Notes: generated by a model not told the origin, from the letters alone. DNA of 64,000 nucleotides from Imperialibacter sp963977595 (GCF_048007035.1 NZ_CP180355.1:6696001-6760000), one strand, 5' to 3'; shown: positions 34,199 through 45,600, counted from the first letter of the stretch. Numbers and translations: made by a program.

Positions 34199-35884
34199 AT
34201 GAAACCAACCATTCTACTCATTGTTCTGGGTCTGGCATTTGCAGCCTGCCAGGAAACACCAAAGGCCGATATGGTCATTTGGGGAGGTAATATTTACACC
34301 GCTGTGGGCGGGCAGAAGGCCGAAGCTGTGGCCGTAACAGGCGACTCTATTATATATGTGGGTGGTAAAGATGGCGCCGAAGATATGGTGGGGCCGGAAA
34401 CCCAGGTCATTAACCTTGAGGGCAAAACAATGACGCCGGGGTTTATTGAGTCTCATGCGCATATTATGGGCGTGGGTTACAACCTGATGAACGTTGATTT
34501 GATGGCCACAACCAGTTACGAGGAGCTTGTGGCACAGGTGAAAAAAGCCGCAGACGAAACACCTGAGGGTGAGTGGATACTCGGCAGAGGCTGGCACCAG
34601 GACAAATGGATAAAGCCAGCGGAGAGAATGGTCGACGGCTTTCAAACGCATCACTTGTTAAGCGAAGCAGTTCCGAATCACCCTGTGTTTCTGTCGCATG
34701 CGAGCGGACATGCTGGTTTTGCCAATGCCAAAGCCATGGAACTTGCCGGCATCACCAAAGACACGAAGACGCCAGACGGCGGTGATATCTTCCGTGACAT
34801 TAACGGCGAGCCTACGGGACTATTTAACGAAACGGCTCAAGGCCTTATTAGGGCAGCTATTCCGGAAAACACTATGGAAAAGCAACAGAGGGCATTGGAA
34901 TTGGCCGTTCAGGCATGTTTAGAATTAGGCATTACCAGTTTTCAAAACGCTGGAGCGGGCAAAGATGACATTGAACTATTCAAACAGTTTGCTGAAGAGG
35001 GAAAGCTCAAAATCAGGCTATACACGATGCTGAGCGGACACGACCAAAACCTGCTGGAGGAATACTACGACAAAGGCCCTGAAATTGGTCTGGGTGATAA
35101 TCACCTGACTGTTCGTTCGATCAAGCTGTACTCAGATGGTGCGCTCGGTTCAAGAGGTGCCTGGCTGCTGGAAGAATACAGCGACATGCCGGGGGTGTTT
35201 GGGCACAATGTGACGCCAATGGAAGAGATCGAAAAAGTGACCAACGAAGGCCTGGCGGCTGGCTTCCAAATCTGTACCCATGCTATTGGCGACCGGGGCA
35301 ACCAGGAAGTGCTGGACATTTACGAAGCAGCTTTGAAGAATAACCCTGAAAAAGCCAAAGACTCCCGGTTCAGGATCGAACATGCACAACACCTGGACCT
35401 GGCGGACATTCCAAGGTTTGCGGAGTTGGGAGTGATTGCGGCTATGCAGGCCATTCATATGTCGAGCGACAGACCCTGGGCAATTAACAGATTGGGAGAG
35501 AAAAGAATTGTAGATGGTGCTTACGTCTGGCAAAAGCTTCTGCAAAGTGGTGCTAAAGTGATCAACGGAACCGATGCGCCGGTGGAACCGCTTGCCCCAC
35601 TCCCCTCTTTTTATGCATCGGTGACTCGCAAAACGCTGAAAGGAACCCCTGAAGGCGGTTATGAAGCTGACCAGAAAATGACCCGGGAGCAGGCCCTGGT
35701 TTCTTACACGCTGGATGCTGCTTATGGCGCTTTTGAGGAGGACATCAAAGGGTCTATTGAAGTGGGCAAACTCGCTGATTTCACTGTCTTTGATAAGGAT
35801 ATCATGACTATCGACGAAAAAAACATTCTTGACACTCAGGTGATGATGACCATTGTGGGCGGAGAAGTGCTGTTTGAAAAGTAA
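34199..35884 (+). CDS. Amidohydrolase family lipoprotein (YtcJ-like)
   Basis: The 561-residue protein has a lipoprotein signal (LAFAAC, Cys at about residue 17) and an amidohydrolase-3 domain as in YtcJ. Metal-site elements are visible: ESHAHIMGVG near the N-terminus, SHASGHAGF, CTHAIGDRGNQ and IEHAQHLD further on, and the terminal NGTDAPVEP. Such enzymes hydrolyse C-N bonds of exocyclic or imide substrates; the true substrate is unknown. I start at the ATG at 34199, which gives a compact signal peptide; a TTG at 34187 lies upstream. The gene is alone on its strand and ends at a bidirectional terminator shared with the FAD-oxidoreductase cluster. Confidence 0.88.
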   Translation: MKPTILLIVLGLAFAACQETPKADMVIWGGNIYTAVGGQKAEAVAVTGDSIIYVGGKDGAEDMVGPETQVINLEGKTMTPGFIESHAHIMGVGYNLMNVDLMATTSYEELVAQVKKAADETPEGEWILGRGWHQDKWIKPAERMVDGFQTHHLLSEAVPNHPVFLSHASGHAGFANAKAMELAGITKDTKTPDGGDIFRDINGEPTGLFNETAQGLIRAAIPENTMEKQQRALELAVQACLELGITSFQNAGAGKDDIELFKQFAEEGKLKIRLYTMLSGHDQNLLEEYYDKGPEIGLGDNHLTVRSIKLYSDGALGSRGAWLLEEYSDMPGVFGHNVTPMEEIEKVTNEGLAAGFQICTHAIGDRGNQEVLDIYEAALKNNPEKAKDSRFRIEHAQHLDLADIPRFAELGVIAAMQAIHMSSDRPWAINRLGEKRIVDGAYVWQKLLQSGAKVINGTDAPVEPLAPLPSFYASVTRKTLKGTPEGGYEADQKMTREQALVSYTLDAAYGAFEEDIKGSIEVGKLADFTVFDKDIMTIDEKNILDTQVMMTIVGGEVLFEK

Positions 35885-35890
35885 AAATTA

Positions 35891-35914
35891 ACTCCGGCCA
35901 AAAGCCGGGTTTTA
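35891..35914. terminator. Bidirectional terminator between amidohydrolase and FAD-oxidoreductase genes
   Basis: CCGGC (35894-35898) pairs with GCCGG (35904-35908) around CAAAA, with an AC/GT extension beyond a bulged T, then GTTTTAA on the plus strand. It lies between convergent genes. The short stem makes it moderate rather than strong. Confidence 0.6.
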
Positions 35915-35963
35915 ACCTCCACCTACCAAACTACTGAAACTTACTTTTCAATTTTGTGACCTG

Positions 35964-37601
35964 TTAGGGGTTCAATCGCTGACCATCCTCGAGCATTTGC
36001 TTTTTCAAAGCGTCGTAGTTGACAGCCTGCACGGTTTGACTGTTGTCGATAGCCAATGCAGCTGCTGTGGCTGCCGACTGGCCCAGTACCATGAACACAG
36101 GCTCCATTCTGATTGAGCCAAAAGCGATATGGCTTGCAGAAAGTGCCACTGGCACCAGCAGGTTGGTAGCCTGGTCTTTCTTCGGCACAATGGAACGATA
36201 GGATATCGGATAAGGAGGAAACCCTCCAACTTCCACGTTTCCTTCATTTTTCACCATCCCATCCACTACTATGCGCTGGCAATTGTGTGAGTCCATCGTG
36301 TAAGCAGCTAGCCCAACAGGGTCGCTAATCACTTCCTCCCCAACACAGTTGGCTTGCGTCATGACGTACTCTCCGATCATGCGGCGAACTTCTCTCACAT
36401 ACAACTGCGGTGACCAATTGCCGTTGTTGGTGTATTCATCTTTGGGGTAGCCCCAGGTTTTCATTTCTTCCCTAAGTTCCGATGGCACCCGGGGATCAGA
36501 AGCGTAGAAATAAAGCAACCCTTTTGTGTAGTCCTCATGCTCTTTAACGATGGCCTCCCTCTCCCCGTAACTAGCCTCGGGATAGGCATGACTCATACCG
36601 ATCATGTCAGTAGAAAACGCACCCCTGTTGTTAATGTCTGTCTTCTCATTGGCCATGTGACTCCAGATAAAATGGTTGTTCAGCTTTCTCCGGTCGGGCA
36701 AGGCCTCCAGAAGTCTTAACAGCAGTTCATATCTGGCAGGGTCGTAGTTGTCAGGCTCGGTGATTGGCACCATATTGTCCTGATTAGTCGTAAGGCAAAT
36801 CCTGAAGTTGTAAGTCTGCACCAAATCGTCGCCACTACCCTGCTCCTTCAGTTCGTCGTCCGTAATTCCCCAAAGCAAGCCACTTGTTGGATCACCTTTT
36901 TTAACGTAAGGATCGATACCCTCGGGGAATTGATGGCCGTCCAATAGTTGCACTCCGTTGTAGGTCTCGTTGTAGACATTGTTTGCTTCACGGCCTACGT
37001 GGTAGCTCACACCAGCCGCCGCCATCAGGTCGCCCTCGTAAGTGGCATCGATAAACACCTTGCCAGTGTACACCGTGCCATCCTGCATTTCAATTTGAGA
37101 TATACTGGCTCCATTCATGGTTACACCTGATTCTCTATTAAGCTTTTTGTTGATGACCAGCTCAATTTCTTCTTTGGCTATCATCTGTTCATAAACCTTC
37201 ATTGCTGCCGAAGGCTCAAAAGTCCACATAGTAGGCTCACCTTCCACTGTGCGGGTTTGCCCTCCGTCCATATAGGCGGATGGCTCCTGCCATTTCCAGT
37301 TGGCGGGGTCGTTGTAATGGGTGCGGATATTGGTATAAAACTCCCGTGCAATGCCGCCGATGGCTTGTTTGTTGCCAATATCTGTTTGCCCCAGTCCGCC
37401 AGTAGTCAAGCCGCCAATGTGGTTTGAAGGTTCGATAAGTAGTACTTTTTTGCCCATTCTTGACGCCTGAACAGCCGCTGCAATGCCACCGGAGGTTCCT
37501 CCGTACACAACAATGTCGTATCCTGACGACTGTTCCTCGCTGGTGGAGGAAGAACAAGAAAGGGTGAAAACTAAGGCAAGTAATAAGATGATATTTTTCA
37601 T
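35964..37601 (-). CDS. FAD-dependent oxidoreductase, lipoprotein (paralog 3 of 3)
   Basis: The 545-residue protein has a lipobox (FTLSC, about residue 16) and an FAD_oxidored (PF12831-type) fold. The dinucleotide-binding motif is YGGTSGGIAAAVQASRMGKK, followed by GGLTTGGLGQTDIGNK. Conserved blocks shared with its two neighbours are IDATYEGDLMAAAGVSYHVG, REVRRMIGEYV and FGSIRMEPVFMVLGQSAATA. The family is often found in saccharide-utilisation loci but the reaction is unknown; oxidation of a sugar or sugar acid at the cell surface is inference. It is the last gene of the locus that starts with the sigma factor at 48057, 23 bases after paralog 2. Confidence 0.85.
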   Translation of the reverse strand: MKNIILLLALVFTLSCSSSTSEEQSSGYDIVVYGGTSGGIAAAVQASRMGKKVLLIEPSNHIGGLTTGGLGQTDIGNKQAIGGIAREFYTNIRTHYNDPANWKWQEPSAYMDGGQTRTVEGEPTMWTFEPSAAMKVYEQMIAKEEIELVINKKLNRESGVTMNGASISQIEMQDGTVYTGKVFIDATYEGDLMAAAGVSYHVGREANNVYNETYNGVQLLDGHQFPEGIDPYVKKGDPTSGLLWGITDDELKEQGSGDDLVQTYNFRICLTTNQDNMVPITEPDNYDPARYELLLRLLEALPDRRKLNNHFIWSHMANEKTDINNRGAFSTDMIGMSHAYPEASYGEREAIVKEHEDYTKGLLYFYASDPRVPSELREEMKTWGYPKDEYTNNGNWSPQLYVREVRRMIGEYVMTQANCVGEEVISDPVGLAAYTMDSHNCQRIVVDGMVKNEGNVEVGGFPPYPISYRSIVPKKDQATNLLVPVALSASHIAFGSIRMEPVFMVLGQSAATAAALAIDNSQTVQAVNYDALKKQMLEDGQRLNP

Positions 37602-37624
37602 AAAGAATGTAGTTAGTCGGTTGT

Positions 37625-39292
37625 TTAGATGTCTTCCATTGTAAGCTTCTGAGTGTCCTTAATAAGTTGCGCCTTGAGCTTTTCATAGTCTACTCCCTGC
37701 ACTGGTACGTTATCAGCTATTGCCTGCACGGCTGCAGTGGCAGCACTCTGCCCCAGGATCATGAAAACTGGTTCCATTCTGATAGAGCCGAAGGCAATAT
37801 GCGTGCTTGATACACAAACAGGCACCAGCAGGTTCTCACATTCACTTGCCTTTGGCACGATAGATCCATACGAAATGCTGTAAGGCTGTGGTGCATGGAC
37901 TCCAATGTCGCCTTCGTTTTGGACAAAGCCGTCTGTAGTTACGTACCGTTGAGAGTTGTGAGCGTCCAGGGTGTAAGAGCCCATCCCCACTGGCTTGGGT
38001 ACTACATTGTGGTTCAGCACGTCGTGTTCAGTCATTACGTGGTCTCCTATCATACGCCTTGCTTCCCGCACGTAAATCTGATGAGGCCAGTTGCCATTGT
38101 CGGTAAATTCATCCTTTGCGAGGCCCCATTGGCTCATCTCCGTACGAACCTCTTCAGGTACATTGGGATCATTCGCCAGGTAATACATCAAGCCCTTCTG
38201 GTATTTCTCGTGCTCAGCAATGATTTCCCTTCTTCTTGCATAGCTGGCCTCGGGGTAGTCGTAGTTCATACCAATAAAATCTGTACTGAAAGGACCATGA
38301 TTATTGGTGTCGGTCTTCCGATTGGGGATGGGGTCGAATTTCTGAAATGTTTCACCCCAGCCGGCAGCATACACCCTGGCCAGCAATTCGTATTTTGACG
38401 GGTCATAGCCTTCCGGTTTGGCAAAAGGCACACGGTTGTCGGGGTGGTTGCTCAGGCACATACGAAAGCAATAAGCCTGTATCTTGTGGTCGCCAGAACC
38501 ATTAGGGCCAGGCTTGTCACTTGAAATGTAAGGAAGAAGCCCACTGGCTGGGTCTCCTGGCACCACGTAAGGGTCAATATTTTCTTTAAAATAGTGGCCA
38601 TGGTGAAATACACCCGCCTGCACACCATTCCATTCTTCACCATAGACACTATTGGCTTCACGACCTACGTGATAGCTGACCCCGGCGCTAGCCATCAGGT
38701 CGCCTTCGTAGGTGGCGTCGATGAACATCTTCCCGGTAAATGTTTTGCCACTTAGCGTTTTAAAAGACACAATCCTACCATTTTCCTTCACCAGACCGCC
38801 TTCCCTGTCGAGCCATTCGACTCTGTAGATTTCGATTTCATTTTCCGTAACAAATCCCTCGAAAACATTCTCGGCTGCATGCGGTTCAAATATCCACATC
38901 GTTCTTGAGTTGCCATCGATGGCTGGTGTGCCCTGCCCTTTGTTGCCGTACTCCGACTGCTGCTGCCATTTCCACGAGTCAGGTTTTTGGTAGTGCTGGT
39001 AGAGCCGGTGGTAAAACTCCCTCGACAGGCCTCCTATCACTTCTTTTCTGCCAGTGTCGGTGAATCCAAGACCACCCGACGACAGTCCTCCGAGGTGAAT
39101 ATCAGGAGACACTATAATGACCGTCTTTCCCATTTTCTTGGCCTGCACGGCAGCAGTTACTGCTGCAGAGGTGCCTCCGTACACGACAATGTCCGCTGAG
39201 TAAACAAGTGGACCACTCGTCGAAGATTTGTCGGGAGTGCAGGCGGAAGAGACAAGTGCAAGTGCCGCAAAGAGTGTTAGCCATTTTTTCAT
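37625..39292 (-). CDS. FAD-dependent oxidoreductase, lipoprotein (paralog 2 of 3)
   Basis: The 555-residue protein has a lipobox (VSSAC, about residue 18) and the same PF12831-type architecture: YGGTSAAVTAAVQAKKMGKT, then GGLSSGGLGFTDTGRKEV, IDATYEGDLMASAGVSYHVG and REARRMIGDHVM. It is clearly paralogous to both neighbours, roughly half identical by eye. The central region differs most (for example PIPNRKTDTNNHGPFSTDFI compared with the shorter forms), which may reflect substrate differences. It is preceded by an approximately 110-base gap after paralog 1 and a T-rich stretch, so a separate promoter is possible, though none was identified. Confidence 0.85.
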   Translation of the reverse strand: MKKWLTLFAALALVSSACTPDKSSTSGPLVYSADIVVYGGTSAAVTAAVQAKKMGKTVIIVSPDIHLGGLSSGGLGFTDTGRKEVIGGLSREFYHRLYQHYQKPDSWKWQQQSEYGNKGQGTPAIDGNSRTMWIFEPHAAENVFEGFVTENEIEIYRVEWLDREGGLVKENGRIVSFKTLSGKTFTGKMFIDATYEGDLMASAGVSYHVGREANSVYGEEWNGVQAGVFHHGHYFKENIDPYVVPGDPASGLLPYISSDKPGPNGSGDHKIQAYCFRMCLSNHPDNRVPFAKPEGYDPSKYELLARVYAAGWGETFQKFDPIPNRKTDTNNHGPFSTDFIGMNYDYPEASYARRREIIAEHEKYQKGLMYYLANDPNVPEEVRTEMSQWGLAKDEFTDNGNWPHQIYVREARRMIGDHVMTEHDVLNHNVVPKPVGMGSYTLDAHNSQRYVTTDGFVQNEGDIGVHAPQPYSISYGSIVPKASECENLLVPVCVSSTHIAFGSIRMEPVFMILGQSAATAAVQAIADNVPVQGVDYEKLKAQLIKDTQKLTMEDI

Positions 39293-39402
39293 AGTTAGAT
39301 TTTTTTTAGGTTAAAGTTCGAGGGCTGATACCAATAGACAAAGCAGATTTTTATGAGTATTCCAAAATGGCGTACTGCAACTGAATGTCCGAAGCAGCTA
39401 TT

Positions 39403-41070
39403 CTATTCACCCAAATTCAATTTTTGCTTGTCTTTTATTAATTGCATTTTAAGCTTCTCATATCCTACTTTTTGAACCGGGACCTTCCCGTCAATGGCAA
39501 GGGATGCCAGCGTGCCAGCAGCCTGGCCCATGATCATGAATACTGGTTCCATCCGTATCGACCCAAAAGCGATATGTGAACTGGACACACATACCGGCAC
39601 GAGCAGGTTTTTACACTCATTTGACTTCGGCAATATGACCCCAAGCGGTATTTCGTATGACTTGTGGGGCTCCAGAAAATTTCCTTCATTTTGCACTTCG
39701 CCATTATAAACTACCCTTTGCACATGGTGAGAGTCGGGCCCGTACGAGGCCATCCCTATTGAATTTGGTTTAGTCACTGTTTCCTGACAGTCGGCTTGCG
39801 TGAGCACATGCTCTCCTATCATTCGTCGGGTTTCTCTAATATACATTTGTGGCGTCCAGTTGCCCGAGTCGACAAATTCGTCTTTTGGCAGCCCGTACGA
39901 CAGCATTTCGTCACGCATGGTTTGTGGCAATCTTGGGTCGTGGCCAAGGAAATAGAACAGACCGATGGTAAAATCGTAGTGCTCTTTCCAAATACGTTCT
40001 CTTGTGGCATAACCTCCCTCCGGGTAGTCCCAGTTCATTCCGTTATAGTCGGTGGAGAAAGGCGAGCCATGGCCTCCATCATTGATGTCAGTTTTAAGAT
40101 TGGGGATGGCGCTGATGGTCAGCACCTGGCTGATTTTCGTAAGCTTCTTCAGCTCAATGTATCGATATAGCAATTCATACTGCATGGAGTCATAACTTTC
40201 AGGCCTTTCGATGGGAATTTTGTTGGGTTCGAAAGTAGTAAGGCAGGTTCTGAAGTTGAATGCCTGAATTTTGTTATCTCCCTGCCCCTGCTCACCCATG
40301 GGCACGTCCTGAATGGTGGGGAGTAATTGACCGTTGTCATCATAAGGGGAGATTTCCGGACCAAAAAACTGTTTGGGCTGTCTGACCTTGATGGTTGGCC
40401 CCAAGACACCCGCAAGAGGCTCGTTATAGGTATCCCGGCTTTCTCTGCCTACGTGGTAAGATACGCCAGCCAATGCCAACAGGTCGCCTTCATATGAGGC
40501 ATCGATAAAGAACTTGCCCGTAAATACCTTTCCCGATTCTGTCCTTAGCGATTTGATCTCTCCGTTCTTCTTTTGAACACCCTTTTTCAGGTCAATGCGC
40601 TCATTGTAAACCACTTCAATTTTCTGCGGAGCTGAGGCTATCATTTCCAGTAGTATTTTTTGCGCCACTTCCGGTTCAAACGTCCACATAGGGCCCCCTT
40701 CAGAGATGGCATGATTGCCATTCAGCTGGTACGATGAACGGGACTGTGCTTTCCACACTGATTCATCCTTATAATACTCATATACTCGTTGAAAGAATTC
40801 CAGCGACATACCTCCAATGGTCTCCTCATTGCCGATGTCTGACCATCCCAGGCCGCCGCTCATTGCACCGCCCAGGCGGTTTCCCGGCTCAATAATCACG
40901 GCCTTTTTTCCCAAACGGGCTGCTTGAACAGCGGCAACAACCCCAGCCGACGTCCCTCCATAGATCACCAGGTCATAAGAGGGGCCGTTCTCACGTTGTG
41001 GTGGCGGCTGATGAAAAGATGTGGTCAGGAAGAACAGGGCAAACACACAACTAACCATTTTTAGCTTCAT
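39403..41070 (-). CDS. FAD-dependent oxidoreductase, exported (paralog 1 of 3)
   Basis: The 555-residue protein has an SPI-type signal (VFALFFLTTSFHQ) rather than a lipobox, so it may be periplasmic or secreted, unlike its two lipoprotein paralogs. The FAD motif is YGGTSAGVVAAVQAARLGKK, then GGAMSGGLGWSDIGNEETIG; IDASYEGDLLALAGVSYHVG and RETRRMIGEHVL follow. I use the ATG at 41070; a TTG at 41094 would add eight residues before the signal. It follows susD by about 95 bases and belongs to the same co-directional locus. Confidence 0.85.
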   Translation of the reverse strand: MKLKMVSCVFALFFLTTSFHQPPPQRENGPSYDLVIYGGTSAGVVAAVQAARLGKKAVIIEPGNRLGGAMSGGLGWSDIGNEETIGGMSLEFFQRVYEYYKDESVWKAQSRSSYQLNGNHAISEGGPMWTFEPEVAQKILLEMIASAPQKIEVVYNERIDLKKGVQKKNGEIKSLRTESGKVFTGKFFIDASYEGDLLALAGVSYHVGRESRDTYNEPLAGVLGPTIKVRQPKQFFGPEISPYDDNGQLLPTIQDVPMGEQGQGDNKIQAFNFRTCLTTFEPNKIPIERPESYDSMQYELLYRYIELKKLTKISQVLTISAIPNLKTDINDGGHGSPFSTDYNGMNWDYPEGGYATRERIWKEHYDFTIGLFYFLGHDPRLPQTMRDEMLSYGLPKDEFVDSGNWTPQMYIRETRRMIGEHVLTQADCQETVTKPNSIGMASYGPDSHHVQRVVYNGEVQNEGNFLEPHKSYEIPLGVILPKSNECKNLLVPVCVSSSHIAFGSIRMEPVFMIMGQAAGTLASLAIDGKVPVQKVGYEKLKMQLIKDKQKLNLGE

Positions 41071-41164
41071 AGTTTTGATTTTAAGCAGGTACAATTGAAA
41101 GGAATGGAGGTAAAGGGGCGGAGCTTTATTCTACCTCCACCCCATTTACCAACCAACCTAGTTT

Positions 41165-42634
41165 TTAATAACCCGGATTTTGATCCTGTTGTGTAATAGC
41201 GGGATTGTTGTTGATTTCACTTTCAGGAATAGGCCATAGCATGCGCTGGTCAATAAATGTTTTGCCAACGGCCGCAAAAGCTTCTTTGACTTTGCCTGTG
41301 CGTTTTAAGTCCCACCAGCGACGGCGCTCCAAAAGAAACTCGTAGGCACGCTCTTGTAGCACAGCCTCGACAAAGTCATCTCCGCTCATTCCTGCAGGAT
41401 AGTCTACCGCTGAAGGCGCCTGCAGAGGCAGACCATATGCTCTGCGTTTAATCATGTTAAGGCGTTCTAAAGCAAGCGCTGAAGGCGTTGTTGTGGCCCT
41501 GGCAGATGCCTCGGCATAAATAAGAAAGGCCTCAGTAAACCTGTAAACTGGAACACTGTAAACACTTTGTCCTGCCTCATTGGTAATGAATTTTTTAAAC
41601 AGAACTGGTGTAGTGGAAGGCAGTGGCACCCACTGACCTGACGCATTTTGGAACTCCCTGTATAGGTTGAAAGGCTTTCTTAGGTCATTGTCGTCCCAGC
41701 TGGCCCCTATAAATGAGGTAGTATCAGGCAACCAGGCGAAGAACCCAGAACTGCTATAGTTGTATGGGTAATTGCCTCCCATGTGGATGTAGGTAGGAAT
41801 TGTTGATCCACTTATTTCCGAGTGGTGCACCGACATGATGTCCTCCGTGCTTGTTTCTGAAGCAAATATCTTATAGAAATCATCGGGCTCGCTCACCGGC
41901 ACCAGAGAATATGGGCCACCTGTGATTACCTCGTCGGCTTTCTGTGCGGCAAGATCCCACTCTTCGGTTGTAAGGTACACATCGGCCAGCAACATTTTTG
42001 CGGCCCATACCGAGGCCTTGCCGGTTTCATTGCCAACTTCACCAAGCGCCGCTTCGGCGGCTTTCGCATCGTCGATGATGAGTTGGTATACGACTGCTTC
42101 AGGTTGTCTGGCTGCAGACAATTCCGACAGATCAGTGCTTTCGGTGGTTTTTATTGGCACATCGCCCCAGCCCCGAACCAACTCGAAATACGCTATTGCT
42201 CTCAGAAAATGTGCTTCTGCCACGATTCGTTGTTTTGCATTGTCCGATATGTTCACTATCTGCGGCACATTGTCGAGAACAGCGTTTGCTTTGTTGATAG
42301 CGCTATACAAAGTGCCCCAGTTAGATGCCGCTCTTTGAATGTTTTGCTGATTTAGTACCTGATCAACGATTGAAATTGGCGCTTGCGAACCCCTCCCATT
42401 CAAATAATCCCCCTGCAACTCTGTCATCAGGTAGTTTGTAATGCCGTAGAAATCTGGCCCAATTGAGCTATAAGCTCCATTCAGTGCCCCTTGCGCATCC
42501 GCTTCGTTCTGGTAATAATTCGACCTTGAAACAAAGTTTTTCGGCACCTCATCCAGCATATCGCTACAAGAGAGGAGGAAAACAGATGATATTAATATGA
42601 TGGCCAGGCCATTTATGTTTGATACTCTTTTCAT
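41165..42634 (-). CDS. SusD/RagB-type surface nutrient-binding lipoprotein
   Basis: The 489-residue protein has a lipobox (VFLLSC, Cys at about 23) and the SusD/RagB fold of TPR-like helices. Family features include a N-terminal region with NEADAQGALNGAYSSIG, the helix pair around RIVAEAHFLRAIAYFELVRG WGDVP, and the C-terminal domain with RAYEFLLERRRWWDLKRTGK and IPESEINNNPAI. SusD proteins sit on the outer face of the outer membrane and form the lid of the SusC transporter encoded 11 bases upstream. The ligand is probably an oligosaccharide or related compound, not determinable here. Confidence 0.93.
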   Translation of the reverse strand: MKRVSNINGLAIILISSVFLLSCSDMLDEVPKNFVSRSNYYQNEADAQGALNGAYSSIGPDFYGITNYLMTELQGDYLNGRGSQAPISIVDQVLNQQNIQRAASNWGTLYSAINKANAVLDNVPQIVNISDNAKQRIVAEAHFLRAIAYFELVRGWGDVPIKTTESTDLSELSAARQPEAVVYQLIIDDAKAAEAALGEVGNETGKASVWAAKMLLADVYLTTEEWDLAAQKADEVITGGPYSLVPVSEPDDFYKIFASETSTEDIMSVHHSEISGSTIPTYIHMGGNYPYNYSSSGFFAWLPDTTSFIGASWDDNDLRKPFNLYREFQNASGQWVPLPSTTPVLFKKFITNEAGQSVYSVPVYRFTEAFLIYAEASARATTTPSALALERLNMIKRRAYGLPLQAPSAVDYPAGMSGDDFVEAVLQERAYEFLLERRRWWDLKRTGKVKEAFAAVGKTFIDQRMLWPIPESEINNNPAITQQDQNPGY

Positions 42635-42645
42635 AACTGTCAGAT

Positions 42646-45600
42646 TTAGAAGTTGATTTGGAGACCAATTGACGTCAGCTTAGCGTTAGGATAGCTGCTT
42701 TGGTCGTGGCCCATTTCTAATCGATTTGAGACATTCTGATCGTCAACACCCTTGGTGTTAACTTCAGGGTCAAGTCCTGTGTATTTGGTGAAGGTGAGAA
42801 GGTTGATACCTGACACATAAATCTGTGCCTGATCAGCCCAATTCATCCCCCAATTCTTCACGGGAAGGTTATAGGCCAGCTTAACCGATTTCAACCTGAG
42901 GTAGCTACCCATTTCGATGAAACGGTCAGAAACGTCCACTCCTGTTGCAGCACTAATTTTAGGGTACTTGGCATTCGGGTCGGGATTTTCCGCAGTCCAG
43001 TAGTTACCAATCAAGTCCCGAAACTGATTGCTGCCTCTTTGAAATGAGTTGAGGTGAGTGCCGTTGGTGGCGTTAAAGATCTGATTACCATACACTCCCT
43101 CGAAGAACACATTCAGGTCGAAGCCTTTGTAGGTAAAATGAGAATTGAGTCCGTAGAAGAAATCAGGGTTAGGGTTGCCCAGAATGGTGCGGTCAAGTGA
43201 ATTAATCACTCCATCATCATTCAGGTCTTTGTACTTGATAAATCCCTGGTCAGTTAACCCATCCTCTAGATAGCCGTAAAACATTCCCAAAGGCTGCCCT
43301 ACACGTGCGATGTTGGTACTTGACCAGACAGCTCCCTGACCTGCACTGAGGATATCACTTCCGCCTGCCAGGTCAATCACTTTGTTCCTGTTGAGGGAGA
43401 AACTACCAGTTACATCCCAGGTAAGATCCCGGGTAAGTATGTCTGCATTCACAGTAAATTCAAATCCCTGGTTTTGAATTTCGCCCACATTTTGCAGGAT
43501 AGACCCAAACCCAACTGATGGAGGAAGCGGTACCGATGCCAGAAGATCAGTGGTATTCTTTTTATAGTAGTCTAGTGTAAACCTCAACCGGTTGTCAAGC
43601 ATTCCAAAGTCTACTCCCACGTCGAGTTGTGCGGTCGTTTCCCAACGGAGGTCAGGGTTTGAAATTCCTGATGGGCTGTAACCCACAGCAAACTTCTGAT
43701 CAGCATAAATAGCTCTTACCGAAGACATTCTATCCAATGATTGGTAAGGCGAAAGAGCCGTGTTTCCGGTAATACCGTAGCTCGCTCTAAGTTTCAAGTC
43801 ACTCACTGCCGATACGTTACTCATAAACGCTTCCTCAGAAATTCTCCACCCAATTGCTGCAGATGGAAAAACAGCCCATTTATTATTAGTACCGAAACGA
43901 GATGATCCGTCTGTTCTCATACTGACAGTAAGCAGGTATCTGTCGTCAAAAGAGTAGTTGGCCCTTGCCAGCCACGAAGCCAGCGTCCACTCGGAAATAC
44001 CTGAGCCCGGTGTGCCAATTGTTTCGGCCGCCCCCAGGTTGTAATTTCTGGTAGTATTGTTGGAAAAACCATTTACACTCACACCAAAGCTACGATTCAT
44101 ATCTGTTTGGTAGGTGTAACCAGCCACAACGCTTAGGTTATGAATATCACTAAAGGTTTTATTGTAACGCAGCGTATTTTCATTCAAAAATGAGCTCCTA
44201 TAATAAGTAGTTTGGCTGGCGTAACCCCTGTCATTTGGAAAAATAATAGGAGAATAGTAGTCTACCAGTGTATAAGCATACTCAATACCCAAAAGGGTTT
44301 TAAAAGAAAGATCGTCAGTCAGTTTTACTTCAAAGTTCGAGTTGCCGACTACATTATTGGAGATGTTGTCTGTTTGATTTTGTGCGAAAATCATCGGATT
44401 CCTCATGTCAGCCGAGCCAAAGCTGTAGGCTTTCTCAATTTGAGTGGGCAGGCCGTTTTCGTCGTAAACTGAAAGGGTTGGAGGTGCTGAAGCAGCTGCT
44501 GAAAGCACCGTCGTTCCACGGTAACCGTTATTGTTAGGAACGGTCAATTGTTGCCGTCTTGAAATATTCAAATTCACACCAGCCTTCAACCAGTCGTTTA
44601 CCTCATGATCCAGGTTTAACCTCACAGAGCCCCTTTTTGCGCCGGTGTTGATCATAATTCCCTCCTGGTCAAAGTAATTACCTGAAAGCGAATACCTTGT
44701 TCTGTTGCCGCCACCGGAAAGAGCAACTGTGTGATTTTGAATAGGTGCGGCCTGAAGGACGGCATCCTGCCAGTCGGTGCCAGGATTTTGAATTGTATTC
44801 ACATCGAAGAATGGCTGCTGTCCACCATTTTTCAACCATTCGTTGGCAACTACGGCGTATTCCTGGGCGTTCATCAAATCGTACCTTTTCGTCGTAGTTT
44901 GCACACCATAAGAGCTATTGACCTCTATCTTCCCTTTTTGATCAGCACTACCTCTTTTTGAAGTAATGATCACCACACCATTGGCACCACGGGCTCCATA
45001 AATGGCCGTTGCGGAGGCGTCTTTCAAAATGTCGATGGACTCTATGTCGGCGGGGTTTAAGAAGTTGATGCCACCTGTCATAGGAAAACCGTCCACCACG
45101 TACAAAGGCTGGTTGCTGCCAATCATTGAATTACCACCTCTTATACGTACTTCAATTCTTCCACCGGGCTCGCCGGAGTTCTGCGTTACCTGCACACCTG
45201 CAGCACGAGCCTTGAGCGCTTGCTCTACGTTGAAAACCGGAACTGCCTGCAGCTCCTCGCTTTTTACCTGCGCCACGGAGCCGGTGATATCAGCTTTCTT
45301 CACTGCACCGTAGCCAATTACAACTATCTCCTGAAGCGCCTGTATATCTGCCTGCAGTGTTATGTCGATAGTGCTTCTCCCCGCAATAGACACTTCCTGG
45401 CTTTGATAGCCTACAAAAGAAACAATAAGACTTGTTGCATCATTGGGTGCCAATAAACTAAAGCCCCCATTAATATCGCTGATAGTACCGACTGCCGTTC
45501 CCTTCACCACTATCGTAGCGCCAGGCAATGGATCGCCATTCTCGTCAAATACCTTTCCTGATATCGGCACGTCAGCAGCGAAAACACTTATCACCTCTTC